Program-made: the position numbers and the translations under genes
Assembly (NCBI GenBank): GCA_004554425.1
Contig: SFMI01000027.1
Coordinates: forward strand, 1-43,333
DNA from: Candidatus Saccharimonadota bacterium
GTDB lineage: Bacteria; Eremiobacterota; Xenobia; Xenobiales; Xenobiaceae
Direction of reading: 5' to 3'
DNA: 43,333 bases
In this document: piece after piece, positions 24,952-34,526 of the stretch
How the letters are laid out: each line of letters starts with the position of its first letter
How positions within the stretch are numbered: position 1 is the stretch's first letter
Notes under the pieces: model-generated
What the model was told of the DNA's origin: nothing
The model's input: the letters and a program-made list of their open reading frames with translations, nothing else
Database searches by the model: none

Positions 24952-26120
24952 TTAAACCGCTACTTCTTTCTTTTCAGCCAGTTCTACAGCCGCTGTAAAG
25001 AGCACATCGGTATAAGAATTCAGTGCCGTTTCACATGAGTCTTGAATTACGCCAATTACAAAGCCTACGCCCACTACTTGCATAGCTACATCTACAGGAA
25101 TACCAAACAAATTGCAAGCTAAAGGAATAAGTAAAAGAGAGCCTCCAGCTACTCCGGAAGTACCGCAAGCGCTGATTGTAGCAATAACACAAAGCATTAA
25201 AGCCGTCACTACGCCTACTTGCAATCCTAAAGTATTAGCAGCAGCCAAAGTTAAAATAGCGATTGTGCAAGCTGCACCACTCATATTGATAATAGCTCCC
25301 AAAGGTATAGACACAGAATAAGTAGCTTCATGCGCGTAAAGAAAGCAGGGATACCACTTTGGCAAAGGCATTTCCATACCAAAGGATAAGGGTTGCGGCG
25401 TAATTTAAACCAAACGATCAGCGGATTAGTAACTAAAGCCACAACAGCCATAGCACCAATAAGAACCAAAATTAAACGTCCGTAAACTAGTAAAGCTCCC
25501 AAGCCACTTTCGGCAATAGCACTGAAAACTAATCCCATGACGCCAAAAGGGGCACATTCTATAACGTAGCCTATAACTTTACTTAAAGCTTCAGAAATTT
25601 CAGAGATGGTCTTTTTAGTTGATTCGGAAGCAACTCGCAAAGCCAATCCCATCAAAATAGCCCAGAAAAGAATGCCCAAATAGTTGGCTTCAGCAATAGA
25701 CTTAACGGGATTATCCACCAAAGTTACCAGCATGTGGCCCAAAACTTGGCTGACGTCCTGCGGAGGGACAATATTTTTATCGTAACTTCCCAGTATCAAC
25801 GTAGGATGGAAAAGGTAATCAAAGCCAACAGAAACGCCACCAGCTAAAAGCATGCCTATAACATAAAGGCAAACAACTTTGCCCACGTTGTTTTTCATTT
25901 CGCCATTATGCTGAGCTAAGGAAGCAGCGACCAGCACAAAGACTAAGATTGGCGCCAATCCTTTAAGAGCACCAACAAACATTTTGCCTAAATAAGCGAC
26001 CGCCGTCGCCTGAGGACAAACAAGGGCCAAAACGATGCCTATACATAGGCCTATAATAATTCTGACAACTAAACTAAGCTGACAGAACTTAGTCCAAGCT
26101 GAGCGAAATTGTTCCAACAT
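24952..26120 (-). pseudogene. sstT: Disrupted serine/threonine:sodium symporter gene (sstT)
   Basis: Two frames together match E. coli SstT from end to end. The first (from 26120, MLEQFRSAW) covers the N-terminal two thirds, including FVGALKGLAPILVFVLV and KLRRNPYPLVWKCLCQSGIPAFFTR. The second begins at TYSVSIPLGAIINMSGAA and runs to DSCETALNSYTDVLFTAA. Between them, at about 25330-25335, some 20 residues are missing (the segment that in E. coli SstT runs from SSAANIPVN to the Asp before TYSVS) and the frame shifts. That segment belongs to the substrate-binding core, so even frame restoration would not give a working carrier. Start is uncertain: ATG 26129 or 26120, the latter being 10 nt after GAGAAAGG. 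The rest looks undecayed, so the event is recent or an assembly artefact. Confidence 0.85.
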
Positions 26121-26318
26121 ATTTTCCATACCTTTCTCTGCAATTATGCTAAAAATTAGCTTTTTTACATCTGTCTGCCTGCCGATAAGTTTTTTTTGCC
26201 ACCAAATTATCAATTTTTTTGAAAAAAAGGGTAAAAAAGGTTTTTTTATGGGAAATTTGAAGTAGCAAAAGATTTTACTTTGGCCGTTTCCTGCCATTTT
26301 TCCAACTGAAGGATTTAT

Positions 26319-27110
26319 ATGAGTACAACTATTTTGGGTAAATTGCTCAAAAAGCTTCGCGTAGAACACAGCGAGACTATCAATGATATGGCCAAAAAGT
26401 TAGAGATAACGCCGTCCTACTTATCTTCTATCGGTGTGGGGAAACGTTCTTTGCCTGCCAAGCAACTAGAGCTTATCAAAAAGCACTATCACCCCACCCG
26501 CAAGCTTTTGCGCCAGCTTTTTTGGGCCGCTGAATTTTCTAAGCTGGGAGTAAAAATCAATTATGCCAAGTTGAACGATGCCCAGCGCCAACTAGCGGCT
26601 GTATTTGCCCGAAATGTTTCCAAGCTAGATATTCAAGCTATAGCTCAGTGTTACCAATCTTTAGGTATTCCTATCCAAGAGTTGCGCGGTTGGTGCACCC
26701 TTCTAAAACAAAATCAAGGCTTTTATAAGCCGTTTCAACACGTTTTGGAATATATTCAAACTGAACGTCACCGCCGTAAACAGCAGCAATTAATTTTAAA
26801 ACAAGCTCGTTTAGATTCGTCTCAAGCAGCCAAAATCAAAATGGATGGACTTTTAGAGCAAGTCAAAATTTTGCAAGAGTCCATGCCCGACAATGCCAAT
26901 CTTCAAGCTTTAGCTGCCAATTTAAAGAATTCATTGCAGCATTTAAGTTTAGAAATTGTTTCCCTAAGCGCTTTATTAAATGGTGAAGACGCCGCCAAGC
27001 CAGTAGAAAGCGAAGCTACTGCCGCCGCTACAGACTCTGAAAATAAAACTGCTGACGAAGCAGACGAGTTGTACGATACCGGCCCGGGCCAAGAATTACT
27101 CGATTTTTAG
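26319..27110 (+). CDS. Xre-family HTH transcriptional regulator with long helical tail
   Basis: 263 aa. Residues 5-55 form a helix-turn-helix of the Xre/Cro type (LLKKLRVEHSETINDMAKKL, then TPSYLSSIGVGKRSLP). The rest is mostly helical: residues 60-135 are of unknown type, 140-215 are a likely coiled coil (QTERHRRKQQQLILKQARLD, LLEQVKILQESMP), and the last 40 are acidic and disordered. No effector domain is recognisable. AAGGA sits about 6 nt before the ATG. It starts about 200 bp from the divergent sstT pseudogene and may have controlled it (inference). Two strong terminators follow. Confidence 0.8.
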   Translation: MSTTILGKLLKKLRVEHSETINDMAKKLEITPSYLSSIGVGKRSLPAKQLELIKKHYHPTRKLLRQLFWAAEFSKLGVKINYAKLNDAQRQLAAVFARNVSKLDIQAIAQCYQSLGIPIQELRGWCTLLKQNQGFYKPFQHVLEYIQTERHRRKQQQLILKQARLDSSQAAKIKMDGLLEQVKILQESMPDNANLQALAANLKNSLQHLSLEIVSLSALLNGEDAAKPVESEATAAATDSENKTADEADELYDTGPGQELLDF

Positions 27111-27136
27111 TACAAATCACTTCGTTAAAATAACAA

Positions 27137-27174
27137 AACTCCGCTCCCCTACTATAAGGGAGAGCGGAGTTTTT
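27137..27174. terminator. Terminator after the Xre regulator
   Basis: ACTCCGCTC plus CCC pairs with GGG plus GAGCGGAGT across one unpaired A, with a loop of about 8 nt, followed by TTTTTGC on the plus strand. Confidence 0.88.
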
Positions 27175-27190
27175 GCTTTATACCTAAATC

Positions 27191-27230
27191 AAAAAGTCTC
27201 AGATTACAAGAAGGCAACCTGAGACTTTTT
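27191..27230. terminator. Bidirectional terminator between the regulator and ppdK
   Basis: AAAAAGTCTCAG (27191-27202) and CTGAGACTTTTT (27219-27230) are perfect inverted repeats of 12 bp with a 16-nt loop, giving a stem with T-runs in both directions. It is the second of two terminators between convergent transcripts. A further imperfect repeat (CCGAGCTT/AAGCTTGG) lies between it and the ppdK stop. Confidence 0.85.
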
Positions 27231-27294
27231 GCCCAGAAACTCTCCGACCGAGCTTGAAAGCCCGGGCCGGAAAGCTTGGCTAGATACTTAAATA

Positions 27295-30204
27295 CTAGCG
27301 AATGTCGGCAGTAGCGCCCTGACCGTTGCGTTTCTCACGAACGGCAGCCTGAGCGGCGGCCAAACGAGCGATAGGCACGCGGTAAGGAGAGCAAGATACG
27401 TAGGTCAGACCGATCTCGTGGCAGAAAGCGACGGAAGAAGGCTCGCCGCCGTGCTCACCACAAATACCGATTTCCATATCTTCACCGCGAGTGGCGCGGC
27501 CTTCTTTAACGGCCATCTTCATTAAGCGGCCAACACCGACCTGATCCAATACCTGGAAGGGATCGGCCTTCAAGATGTGCTGATCTAAGTAGATGGGCAC
27601 GAAGGTCTTGGCGGCGTCGTCACGGGAGTAACCGAAAGTGGTCTGGGAGAGGTCGTTAGTACCGAAGCTGAAGAACTCGGCTTCAGTGGCGATTTCACCA
27701 GCGGTCAAAGCGGCTCTGGGGATCTCAACCATGGTACCGACTTTGTACTTCACGGTTACGCCAGTTTCGGCCATAACTTTTTCAGCCATTTCGGTGACCA
27801 TCTTACGGTTCCAGCGCATCTCTTCGACAGTGCCAACACCAGGAATCATAATCTCGGGCTTGGCGTCGATACCGGCTTTAACCAAACCGCAAGCAGCTTC
27901 CATGATACCACGGACTTGCATCTTGACGATTTCGGGGAAGACGATACCTAAGCGGCAAACGCGCAAACCGAGCATGGGGTTGCACTCGCTCATCTTTTCG
28001 ACGCGGCTGAGAAGAGCAACTAAGCTCTCTAAGGTTACGTCGGCACCACGTCTGGCGCGGATTTCGGCCAAAGCAGCTTCGTAAGCTTTTTCGTCAACAT
28101 CTTTGAGGGTTCTGAGACGAACTACATCCTCGAAGAGAGGGCCGTGCTTAGGAAGGAACTCGTGTAAAGGCGGGTCGATTAAGCGGATAATAGTCCAGCA
28201 ACCCTGCATAGCTTCCAAGATACCGCGGAAGTCGCCACGCTGGAACTCGAGCAACTTGGCCAAAAGTTCCTGGTAACGGTTCCAAACAGGCATATGCTCT
28301 TTGTCGAACTCAGCCAACTTGGCTTCCAAAGCTTCTTTGTGACGACCGGTAGCTTCGGCGAACTCTTTAACGATAGCCTGACGAGCGCGGTTGCCGTTTT
28401 CGGCTTCACCGGCGATAAGGATCATGTCCTGTACGTAAGGCAAACGCTCAGTTTCCATGAACATGTGCTCGGTACGGCACAGACCGATACCGGCAGCACC
28501 GAAAGCTCTGGCTCTGGCAGCATCTTTGGGGTTGTCAGCGTTGGCATATACTCTCAAGCGCTTGACTTCGTCGGCCCAGCCTAAAAGCTCTTTGGTCTCG
28601 GGAGTGAGGTCTTTGGGCTCTTCCAAAGGAAGTTCGCCAAGCATGACTTCGCCGGTGGAACCGTCGATGGTGAGGAAGTCGCCATCTTTGAAGGACTTGT
28701 TGCCTACGGTGACGGTCTTGTTCTCGACGTCAATGTGTAAAGCTTCGCAACCTACTACGCAAGGGATACCCCAGCCACGAGCTACCAAAGCGGCGTGAGA
28801 TGAAGGGCCACCGGTGGAGGTGAGGATGCCCTTAGCTACCAACATACCGGCAGCGTCTTCAGGGGTGGTGTCGATACGGACCAAGATAACGGGGGTCTCG
28901 CTGTGGAGGCGGACAGCTTCGTTCTTGTCAAATACTACGCGACCGCAAGCGGCGCCGGGAGAAGCAGCAGTACCTTTAGCTAACATGCTGCCATCGGCTT
29001 TAGCTTGTTTCTTCACCTTGTCGGGAATGAAGGGATGGAGCAAGCGATCAAGCTGATCGGGAGCTACGCGCATAACGGCTTCTTCTTTGGTGATGAGGCC
29101 TTCGTGAACCATATCGACGGCGATCTTTACGGCGGCGGCAGCGGTTCTCTTACCATTACGAGTCTGGAGCATGAACAAACGACCCTTTTCAATGGTGAAT
29201 TCCATATCCTGGAGGTCTTTGTAATGGAGCTCTAACTTGGTGGCGATGTCATTAAGAGCTTTGTAGCTCTCAGGCATAATTCTCTTGAGCTCGTCGATAG
29301 GAGAAACTTTACGAATACCGGCTACTACGTCTTCGCCCTGAGCGTTTAAGAGGAAGTCGCCAACTAAGCCCTTGGTACCATCGTTATAGTCGCGGCTGAA
29401 AGCAACGCCGGTACCGGAAGTTTCACCCATGTTACCGAAGCACATAGCCTGTACGTTTACAGCGGTGCCTAAGTTGTGAGGGATCTTCTCGTGGTTACGA
29501 TAGATGATAGCACGCTCGTTCATCCAAGAACGGAACACGGCCAATACGGCTTCTCTGAGCTGCTGGTGAACATCCTGAGGGAAGTCGAAGCCTTTTTCTT
29601 CTTTGAATAATTTTTTGTAGAGTTCTACAACTTCTTTCAAAGCAGCGGCGGAAAGTTTGGAGTCTTCTTTTACGCCTTCTTCTTCTTTCTTGGTGCGCAG
29701 GATTTTCTCGAACTCAGACTTAGGAAGATCCATTACTACGTCGGAGAACATCATAATGAAACGACGGTAGGCGTCATAAGCGAAGCGCTCGTTGTTGGAC
29801 TGCTCGGCCAAACCTTTTACGGTTTCGTCGTTGAGACCGAGGTTGAGGATGGTGTCCATCATACCAGGCATAGAGAATTTGGCACCAGAACGAACGGAGA
29901 CCAAGAGGGGGTTCTTGGCGCAGCCGAAGCCTTTGTCCATCTTCTTAGCCAAGGTGGCCATCTGTTCTTCAATTTCTTCATCTAAGCCGGGAGGCATAAT
30001 TTTGCCCAGCTCATAGTACATGTTGCAAACTTCAGTCGTTATAGTAAAGCCGGGAGGTACGGGGATTCCCATACGGGTCATCTCAGCCAGGTTGGCGCCT
30101 TTGCCGCCCAGAAGAGCGCGCATTTCAGCGTTTCCTTCTTCGAATTGGTAAGTAGCTTTCTCATTGGTCAGCTTTTTACGCCAACTCTCACAACTACAAG
30201 TCAT
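27295..30204 (-). CDS. ppdK: Pyruvate, phosphate dikinase
   Basis: Interconverts pyruvate + ATP + Pi and PEP + AMP + PPi, central in anaerobe glycolysis. 969 aa, against about 875 usual. Seen: N-terminal nucleotide-binding domain (GGKGANLAEM, SVRSGAKFSMPGMMDTILN, QTRNGKRT), phospho-histidine His470 in GGPSSHAALVARGWG, and PEP-binding barrel (GLCRTEHMF, DPPLHEFLP, FFSFGTNDLSQTTFG, CGEHGGEPSS with catalytic Cys915, SCSPYRVPIARLAAAQA). The position two before the His, a regulatory Thr in plant enzymes, is Ser468. Extra length comes from a 20-aa Cys-containing N-terminus and insertions around 600-660 and 690-735. AAAGG lies 7 nt before the ATG. Codon use resembles rpoBC, suggesting strong expression. 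Confidence 0.96.
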   Translation of the reverse strand: MTCSCESWRKKLTNEKATYQFEEGNAEMRALLGGKGANLAEMTRMGIPVPPGFTITTEVCNMYYELGKIMPPGLDEEIEEQMATLAKKMDKGFGCAKNPLLVSVRSGAKFSMPGMMDTILNLGLNDETVKGLAEQSNNERFAYDAYRRFIMMFSDVVMDLPKSEFEKILRTKKEEEGVKEDSKLSAAALKEVVELYKKLFKEEKGFDFPQDVHQQLREAVLAVFRSWMNERAIIYRNHEKIPHNLGTAVNVQAMCFGNMGETSGTGVAFSRDYNDGTKGLVGDFLLNAQGEDVVAGIRKVSPIDELKRIMPESYKALNDIATKLELHYKDLQDMEFTIEKGRLFMLQTRNGKRTAAAAVKIAVDMVHEGLITKEEAVMRVAPDQLDRLLHPFIPDKVKKQAKADGSMLAKGTAASPGAACGRVVFDKNEAVRLHSETPVILVRIDTTPEDAAGMLVAKGILTSTGGPSSHAALVARGWGIPCVVGCEALHIDVENKTVTVGNKSFKDGDFLTIDGSTGEVMLGELPLEEPKDLTPETKELLGWADEVKRLRVYANADNPKDAARARAFGAAGIGLCRTEHMFMETERLPYVQDMILIAGEAENGNRARQAIVKEFAEATGRHKEALEAKLAEFDKEHMPVWNRYQELLAKLLEFQRGDFRGILEAMQGCWTIIRLIDPPLHEFLPKHGPLFEDVVRLRTLKDVDEKAYEAALAEIRARRGADVTLESLVALLSRVEKMSECNPMLGLRVCRLGIVFPEIVKMQVRGIMEAACGLVKAGIDAKPEIMIPGVGTVEEMRWNRKMVTEMAEKVMAETGVTVKYKVGTMVEIPRAALTAGEIATEAEFFSFGTNDLSQTTFGYSRDDAAKTFVPIYLDQHILKADPFQVLDQVGVGRLMKMAVKEGRATRGEDMEIGICGEHGGEPSSVAFCHEIGLTYVSCSPYRVPIARLAAAQAAVREKRNGQGATADIR

Positions 30205-30263
30205 TTATTGCCTTTCCCTTCCAACGCCGCAGCAGGGATACTTCCCACTGCATGCGGTTTGTG

Positions 30264-30269
30264 ATTATA
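30264..30269 (-). promoter_or_regulatory. -10 element upstream of ppdK
   Basis: TATAAT on the minus strand about 60 bp before the ppdK ATG, expected start near 30257. No convincing -35 is visible 16-18 bp upstream, so activation or another sigma contact may be needed. Confidence 0.4.
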
Positions 30270-30409
30270 TTAATCTTGCGCTTTCGGCTATTGACCGTAA
30301 AAGTCTCGAACCGCAAGCAAAGCGAGGCCGTCGAAAAGAACTTTCGGCAGTTCGCTTACGGAATTCTTTTCCCCCCAAAAAACAGAGCCGACTCAGTCGC
30401 CCCCGCCTC

Positions 30410-30904
30410 TTATACACTCTTCTGCGCCAGGGCCAGCATTTCTTCTGTGCTGGCTTGGAGCATAGCATACGATTTCCAATTCAGACGCATAGCTTTATTG
30501 AGCATTTTGGTTCCGCTTTCGGCAGCCTGAATGGCCAAACTGCGCACGGAAATATCATCATTTTGAGCATATTGCTTAACCAAATCAAAAGCTCTAAGCA
30601 AGCTTTCCAAGCCCATACGACCTATGCTTAATTCTTCGCTGATTTCAGCACGAACATCTTCAGGAACGTCCATGCTAAGAACTTCTGAGAGCCTCGAATT
30701 GTAGAAATCGGTACGTTCTTTGATGCGTTTTTCCAGCTCATCAAAGTTCATTTTTCCATCTTCCCAATCAGCAATCAGCTCAGCTACTTCCAACATGGGG
30801 CCATTCTGATAAGGAGGCATGGCCGTTCTGGAGGGCAGAGGAGCTTTACAATGCTCACAAATATCTGTAGAATCAGTAATTTTACCACAAGCTATGCACA
30901 ACAT
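30410..30904 (-). CDS. Zinc-ribbon helical protein of unknown function
   Basis: 164 aa. The first 22 residues form a short zinc ribbon (CIACGKI, then CEHCKAPL); the remainder is helical (VAELIADWEDGKMNFDELEK, EISEELSIGRMGLESLLRAF, EMLALAQKSV). A zinc-ribbon plus helical-bundle layout occurs in many small bacterial proteins without known function. An AAAGG lies about 9 nt before the ATG. It lies about 205 bp upstream of ppdK on the same strand; only weak hairpins separate them, so read-through into ppdK is possible. Confidence 0.7.
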   Translation of the reverse strand: MLCIACGKITDSTDICEHCKAPLPSRTAMPPYQNGPMLEVAELIADWEDGKMNFDELEKRIKERTDFYNSRLSEVLSMDVPEDVRAEISEELSIGRMGLESLLRAFDLVKQYAQNDDISVRSLAIQAAESGTKMLNKAMRLNWKSYAMLQASTEEMLALAQKSV

Positions 30905-31008
30905 TTCCTTTTTACCTTTCCCTTCGGAAGGGCTATTCCCTCCTAAAATTGACCTCAGCTCAATAAATGTTACAGTCTAATCGCATATATTTTTTCTAGC
31001 CTAAAAGC

Positions 31009-32250
31009 TTATTTTTCGGGGGTAAAAGCCGCAACAAAACAGGGATGCTGCGCATCGGTATGGCGCCCCTGAACCATTTTGACTTCTTTAAAGCCAGCCA
31101 TTTTCATAACAGCTCGCACCCTCTCTATAGGAGGATCACCTCCATCGTCAATTAGAACTAGGCCGTCTTCTTTTAAAGCTTTTTTTATGCTGGCCAAAAG
31201 TGGCAGCCAGTCGCGCTGAATTAATTCGTCTGGTCCATCACCGATATGAATTAAACCAGCATGAACCACATCTACACTTTTAGCTGGCATATGGCAATCT
31301 CTATAGGAGCCGTCTATGAATTTTATATTACCCCAATCAGTGAAGCCAGAAGCTAGTAAATCTTGAGCAAAGCGTTTACAAGAAGAGTCGATTTCTACAG
31401 CCCAAATAATTCCTTGGTTGCCTATCTCGTTTCTCAAAGCAGAAAAGATTTTGCCACTGCCGTAGCCTATCTCGCACCAGTCGGCTCCTTGCCAATTTTT
31501 TCCCTCAGGAAGTAATTTTTTCAATTCTTCCATTTGCATAGAACCGCCCTCGCTAGTGGCATAAGCATATAGCTGACGAAAAGCTTCCAAAGGCCATTGA
31601 GGAGCTGGCCCCAAGCCAATTTGGTTGTGCAATTCCTGCATTTTGTTGTAGTCGCGACTGCGTATAGCTAAGAGAATCTCTAATGAGCGACTTAAGGGGA
31701 AATCTTTATTCTTATCCGTAAAGTAGGTTTGGTATACAGCCTCTTCAAAAGGTTCAAATTGCCAGCCCTTAGCTTGCACATTCCAATGGCCTTTTTTATC
31801 GACCAACGCTTGAGCTTGAGAGCCTAGAGAAACCAACTGAGGATCTAATTCTTGCAATTTTTCCAAAGCCGAGCGCAGCGGATACTTATACATATAAAGC
31901 ATAGGCAAATCGCCGTCTTTTAAAGGCCACGCTTCTTTGAGGATAGCCGCTAACTTTAACTTACTTTCTTCAAGTGTTTGACCAGAAGAGGCTTCCAAAT
32001 AATCGGCATAGTCTCTAACAACTTGGCGCAATTGTTCCTCACCGCGAATTTCAGGAATTTGCGGCAGCGAATGCATAGTTGTTTTTGATTCGTGAGAGTT
32101 GGCCTTAACCTGTGCTGTTTGAGTAGCTTTAGATCCCGAAGGAGCATTCATTTCGTACAAACGTTCGTAGTTAAGCCCACACCATACTCCAGCGCCGACA
32201 ATCAAACCTATACCGAAATATAAGGCTCTAGATTTCCAACCCCTTTGCAC
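31009..32250 (-). CDS. Membrane-anchored class I methyltransferase-like protein
   Basis: 413 aa. The start is a GTG with AGGAGG 7 nt upstream. Residues 9-27 form one transmembrane helix (YFGIGLIVGAGVWCGL) after a positively charged start, followed by a Ser/Thr-rich linker, a helical region (70-240) and a C-terminal Rossmann-type SAM-methyltransferase domain (245-410): motif I CEIGYGSGKIFSAL, acidic loop WAVEIDSSC, then IKFIDGSYRDC, VDVVHAGLIHIGD and LKEDGLVLIDDGGDPP. The charge rule predicts the enzyme domain outside the cytoplasm, odd for a SAM-dependent enzyme; the anchor may in fact be reversed. Substrate unknown. It is followed on the same strand by the 30410-30904 gene. Confidence 0.75.
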   Translation of the reverse strand: MQRGWKSRALYFGIGLIVGAGVWCGLNYERLYEMNAPSGSKATQTAQVKANSHESKTTMHSLPQIPEIRGEEQLRQVVRDYADYLEASSGQTLEESKLKLAAILKEAWPLKDGDLPMLYMYKYPLRSALEKLQELDPQLVSLGSQAQALVDKKGHWNVQAKGWQFEPFEEAVYQTYFTDKNKDFPLSRSLEILLAIRSRDYNKMQELHNQIGLGPAPQWPLEAFRQLYAYATSEGGSMQMEELKKLLPEGKNWQGADWCEIGYGSGKIFSALRNEIGNQGIIWAVEIDSSCKRFAQDLLASGFTDWGNIKFIDGSYRDCHMPAKSVDVVHAGLIHIGDGPDELIQRDWLPLLASIKKALKEDGLVLIDDGGDPPIERVRAVMKMAGFKEVKMVQGRHTDAQHPCFVAAFTPEK

Positions 32251-32372
32251 AAATATGCTCCTCCTCTATCTTACAGCTTTCCGAGCAACAGGCGTTTTTC
32301 TATGCTCGGTTCCTTATCATTTTTCCAACTTAGAGGCAACTATTCTCAAGTCATAAGCTAAACATTTAAGCA

Positions 32373-34352
32373 TTATTGCTCGTCAGCCATCTGTTCCCAA
32401 ATGGCCATAAGTTCTGTGTTTTCCTCTTGTTTGCGATCATATTCGTCGCGCAGCTTTTTGAGCTTTTCCGGATCGTTATAGAGTGCCGGATCGGCCAAAC
32501 GCTCACCTAACGCTTGCATTTCTTCTTCTAAAGTGCAAATGCGCTTTTCCAAAGCGGAAAATTTCCATTTGAACTGGCTGCCAGCCTGACCAGAAGACTT
32601 ATTACTCTGTCCTTCAGCTTTACTCTGTTGGTAGGCCGCCAAAGCAGCTTTGCGATTTTTAGCTTGCTGAGTTTTAGTCAGCGCAGGCTTGCCTCCTCCG
32701 GCTTTTTCAGCAGCTTCACGCTGCACTTCTTTGCGACGGGCTTCAGCATAGTCGTCGTAATTGCCTAAGTAGCGGAAAGCACGTCCCTGACGAATTTCTA
32801 CCACAACGTCGGCTAATTCATTCATAAAAAAGCGGTCGTGAGTGACGATCATCACTGTGCCGGGATAATCTTGCAAAGCATTAAGCAAAGCCTGACGCGA
32901 TTCAATATCCAAATGGTTAGTCGGCTCGTCTAACAGCAGTAAGTTGGAAGGTTGCAAAATACAACGGGCCAAAGCTACACGGCTGCGCTCTCCTCCACTC
33001 AATACGGAAATTTCTTTGTTAACGTCATCGCCTTCAAAAAGCAAGCATCCCAATATGGTACGCACCCTAGTCTGATCGACGTCAAAACCGCAAACAGAGT
33101 AGACTTCTTCTAAAATGGTACGGTTCATATCCAACGACTCAGCTTGGTGCTGAGCGTAATAAACCGGTTCCAGTTTGTAACCAGCTTTAATTTTGCCGCT
33201 GTCGGGCTCTTCTAAACCAGCCAACAAACGCAAAAGCGTAGACTTGCCAACTCCGTTGCCGCCTACCAAAGCCATCCTCTCGCCGCGCTGCACTTCCAGG
33301 CTTAAACCAGTAAGAACTTGGCGTTGACCGTAAGCTTTATAAACATTTTTCACGGAAAGTACCGATTGCCCGGAAGCTGAAGCCGCAGCAAACTGAGCCT
33401 TTAAAGAACGCTGGTCTTTGTCTGGAGCTTCAATGAGGTCGCGCTTTTCGATAAGTTTTATGCGACTTTGCACACGAGTAGCCAAAGTAGCTTTATAACG
33501 GAAACGCTCTACAAAGCGCATTTCCTGCTTCAGCTTCTTTTGCTGATTTTGGTAGGCGGCTTCCTGTTGTTCACGACGACGCTCGCGCTCTTCGACATAA
33601 AAGCTATAGTTGCCAGCATATTCGCTAATTTTAGTATTGCGCAACTCTAGGACGCGATTTATACAATGATCCATAAAGTAGCGGTCGTGAGAAACCAAAA
33701 TAACTGTAGCTGAACTTTTACGGATATAATCTTCCAACCACTCAGCAGCATAAATATCCAAATGGTTAGTAGGCTCGTCTAAAAGTAGTAAGTCTGGGTC
33801 GCGCAAAAGCAACTTGGCCATGGAGCCGCGCATTTGCCAACCGCCGCTAAATTCAGAGGTCAAGCGATCCATATCGCCATCAGTAAAGCCCAAACCATGC
33901 AAAGTACTGCGAATTTTGGCGTCGATCAACTCAGGCTCGCTATGTTCCAAACGCATACGACAACGCCCGTAGCGATTGAGAACAGATTGTAACCGTTCAG
34001 CATCAGCAGGATCGCTAGATTCGCCCAGTTTGGCCATTTGTTCTTCCAAAGAACGAACTTCAGCCTCGAGCACTTTGACATCGGCAAAGACTTGCTCCAT
34101 CTCTTGATATAGAGTCAAACTGTGATTAAGTTGGCCTTCCTGCCCCAAATACCCCACCTGACAAGACGGACCTAGAATAATAGAGCCACTATCATAGGGC
34201 TCAGTGCCGCAGATAATATGTAATAAAGTGGTTTTACCGCAGCCATTGCGGCCGACTAAAGCGACTTTTTCGCCGGGCGCCACAGCGAAACTAACGTCAT
34301 CTAAAATAACATGGGCGCCGAAAGATTTGTTTAAATTTAATACGTGAATCAC
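32373..34352 (-). CDS. ABC-F family ATPase
   Basis: About 659 aa, two ABC domains in one chain without membrane segments, so a ribosome-associated ABC-F protein (translation factor or resistance type) rather than a transporter. Domain 1: Walker A GRNGCGKTTL, signature FSGGWQMRGSMAKLL, Walker B LLLLDEPTNHLDI. A basic interdomain linker follows (REQQEAAYQNQQKKLKQEMR). Domain 2: Walker A GGNGVGKSTL, signature LSGGERSRVALARC, Walker B LLLLDEPTNHLDI, then a C-terminal coiled coil (LEKRICTLEEEMQALGERL). It resembles the Uup/YheS-type subgroup, but I do not assign a name. I start at the GTG at 34352 (VIHVLNLNKSFG), where family homology begins; no good ribosome site is seen, and a TTG 117 nt upstream adds a hydrophobic stretch foreign to the family. 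Confidence 0.9.
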   Translation of the reverse strand: MIHVLNLNKSFGAHVILDDVSFAVAPGEKVALVGRNGCGKTTLLHIICGTEPYDSGSIILGPSCQVGYLGQEGQLNHSLTLYQEMEQVFADVKVLEAEVRSLEEQMAKLGESSDPADAERLQSVLNRYGRCRMRLEHSEPELIDAKIRSTLHGLGFTDGDMDRLTSEFSGGWQMRGSMAKLLLRDPDLLLLDEPTNHLDIYAAEWLEDYIRKSSATVILVSHDRYFMDHCINRVLELRNTKISEYAGNYSFYVEERERRREQQEAAYQNQQKKLKQEMRFVERFRYKATLATRVQSRIKLIEKRDLIEAPDKDQRSLKAQFAAASASGQSVLSVKNVYKAYGQRQVLTGLSLEVQRGERMALVGGNGVGKSTLLRLLAGLEEPDSGKIKAGYKLEPVYYAQHQAESLDMNRTILEEVYSVCGFDVDQTRVRTILGCLLFEGDDVNKEISVLSGGERSRVALARCILQPSNLLLLDEPTNHLDIESRQALLNALQDYPGTVMIVTHDRFFMNELADVVVEIRQGRAFRYLGNYDDYAEARRKEVQREAAEKAGGGKPALTKTQQAKNRKAALAAYQQSKAEGQSNKSSGQAGSQFKWKFSALEKRICTLEEEMQALGERLADPALYNDPEKLKKLRDEYDRKQEENTELMAIWEQMADEQ

Positions 34353-34526
34353 GCCGTTGATAATAACACAAACTGTGTAGAGAACAAATAAGCATAGCCT
34401 AAACCAGGCAGGAAGAAAAAAAAACTGGCTAAAAACATTCTTGCATTCAATTTTGCTTAGGCCGGACAAATATCAAAAAGACGATTCCGCGCCAATTTTG
34501 GCAAACAATTTTTAAGGGTACAAAAA

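Noticed and set aside
30377..30404. Small hairpin CGAC/GTCG followed by T-run (minus strand) after the 30410-30904 gene
   Set aside because: Only 4 bp of stem; too weak to report as a terminator.
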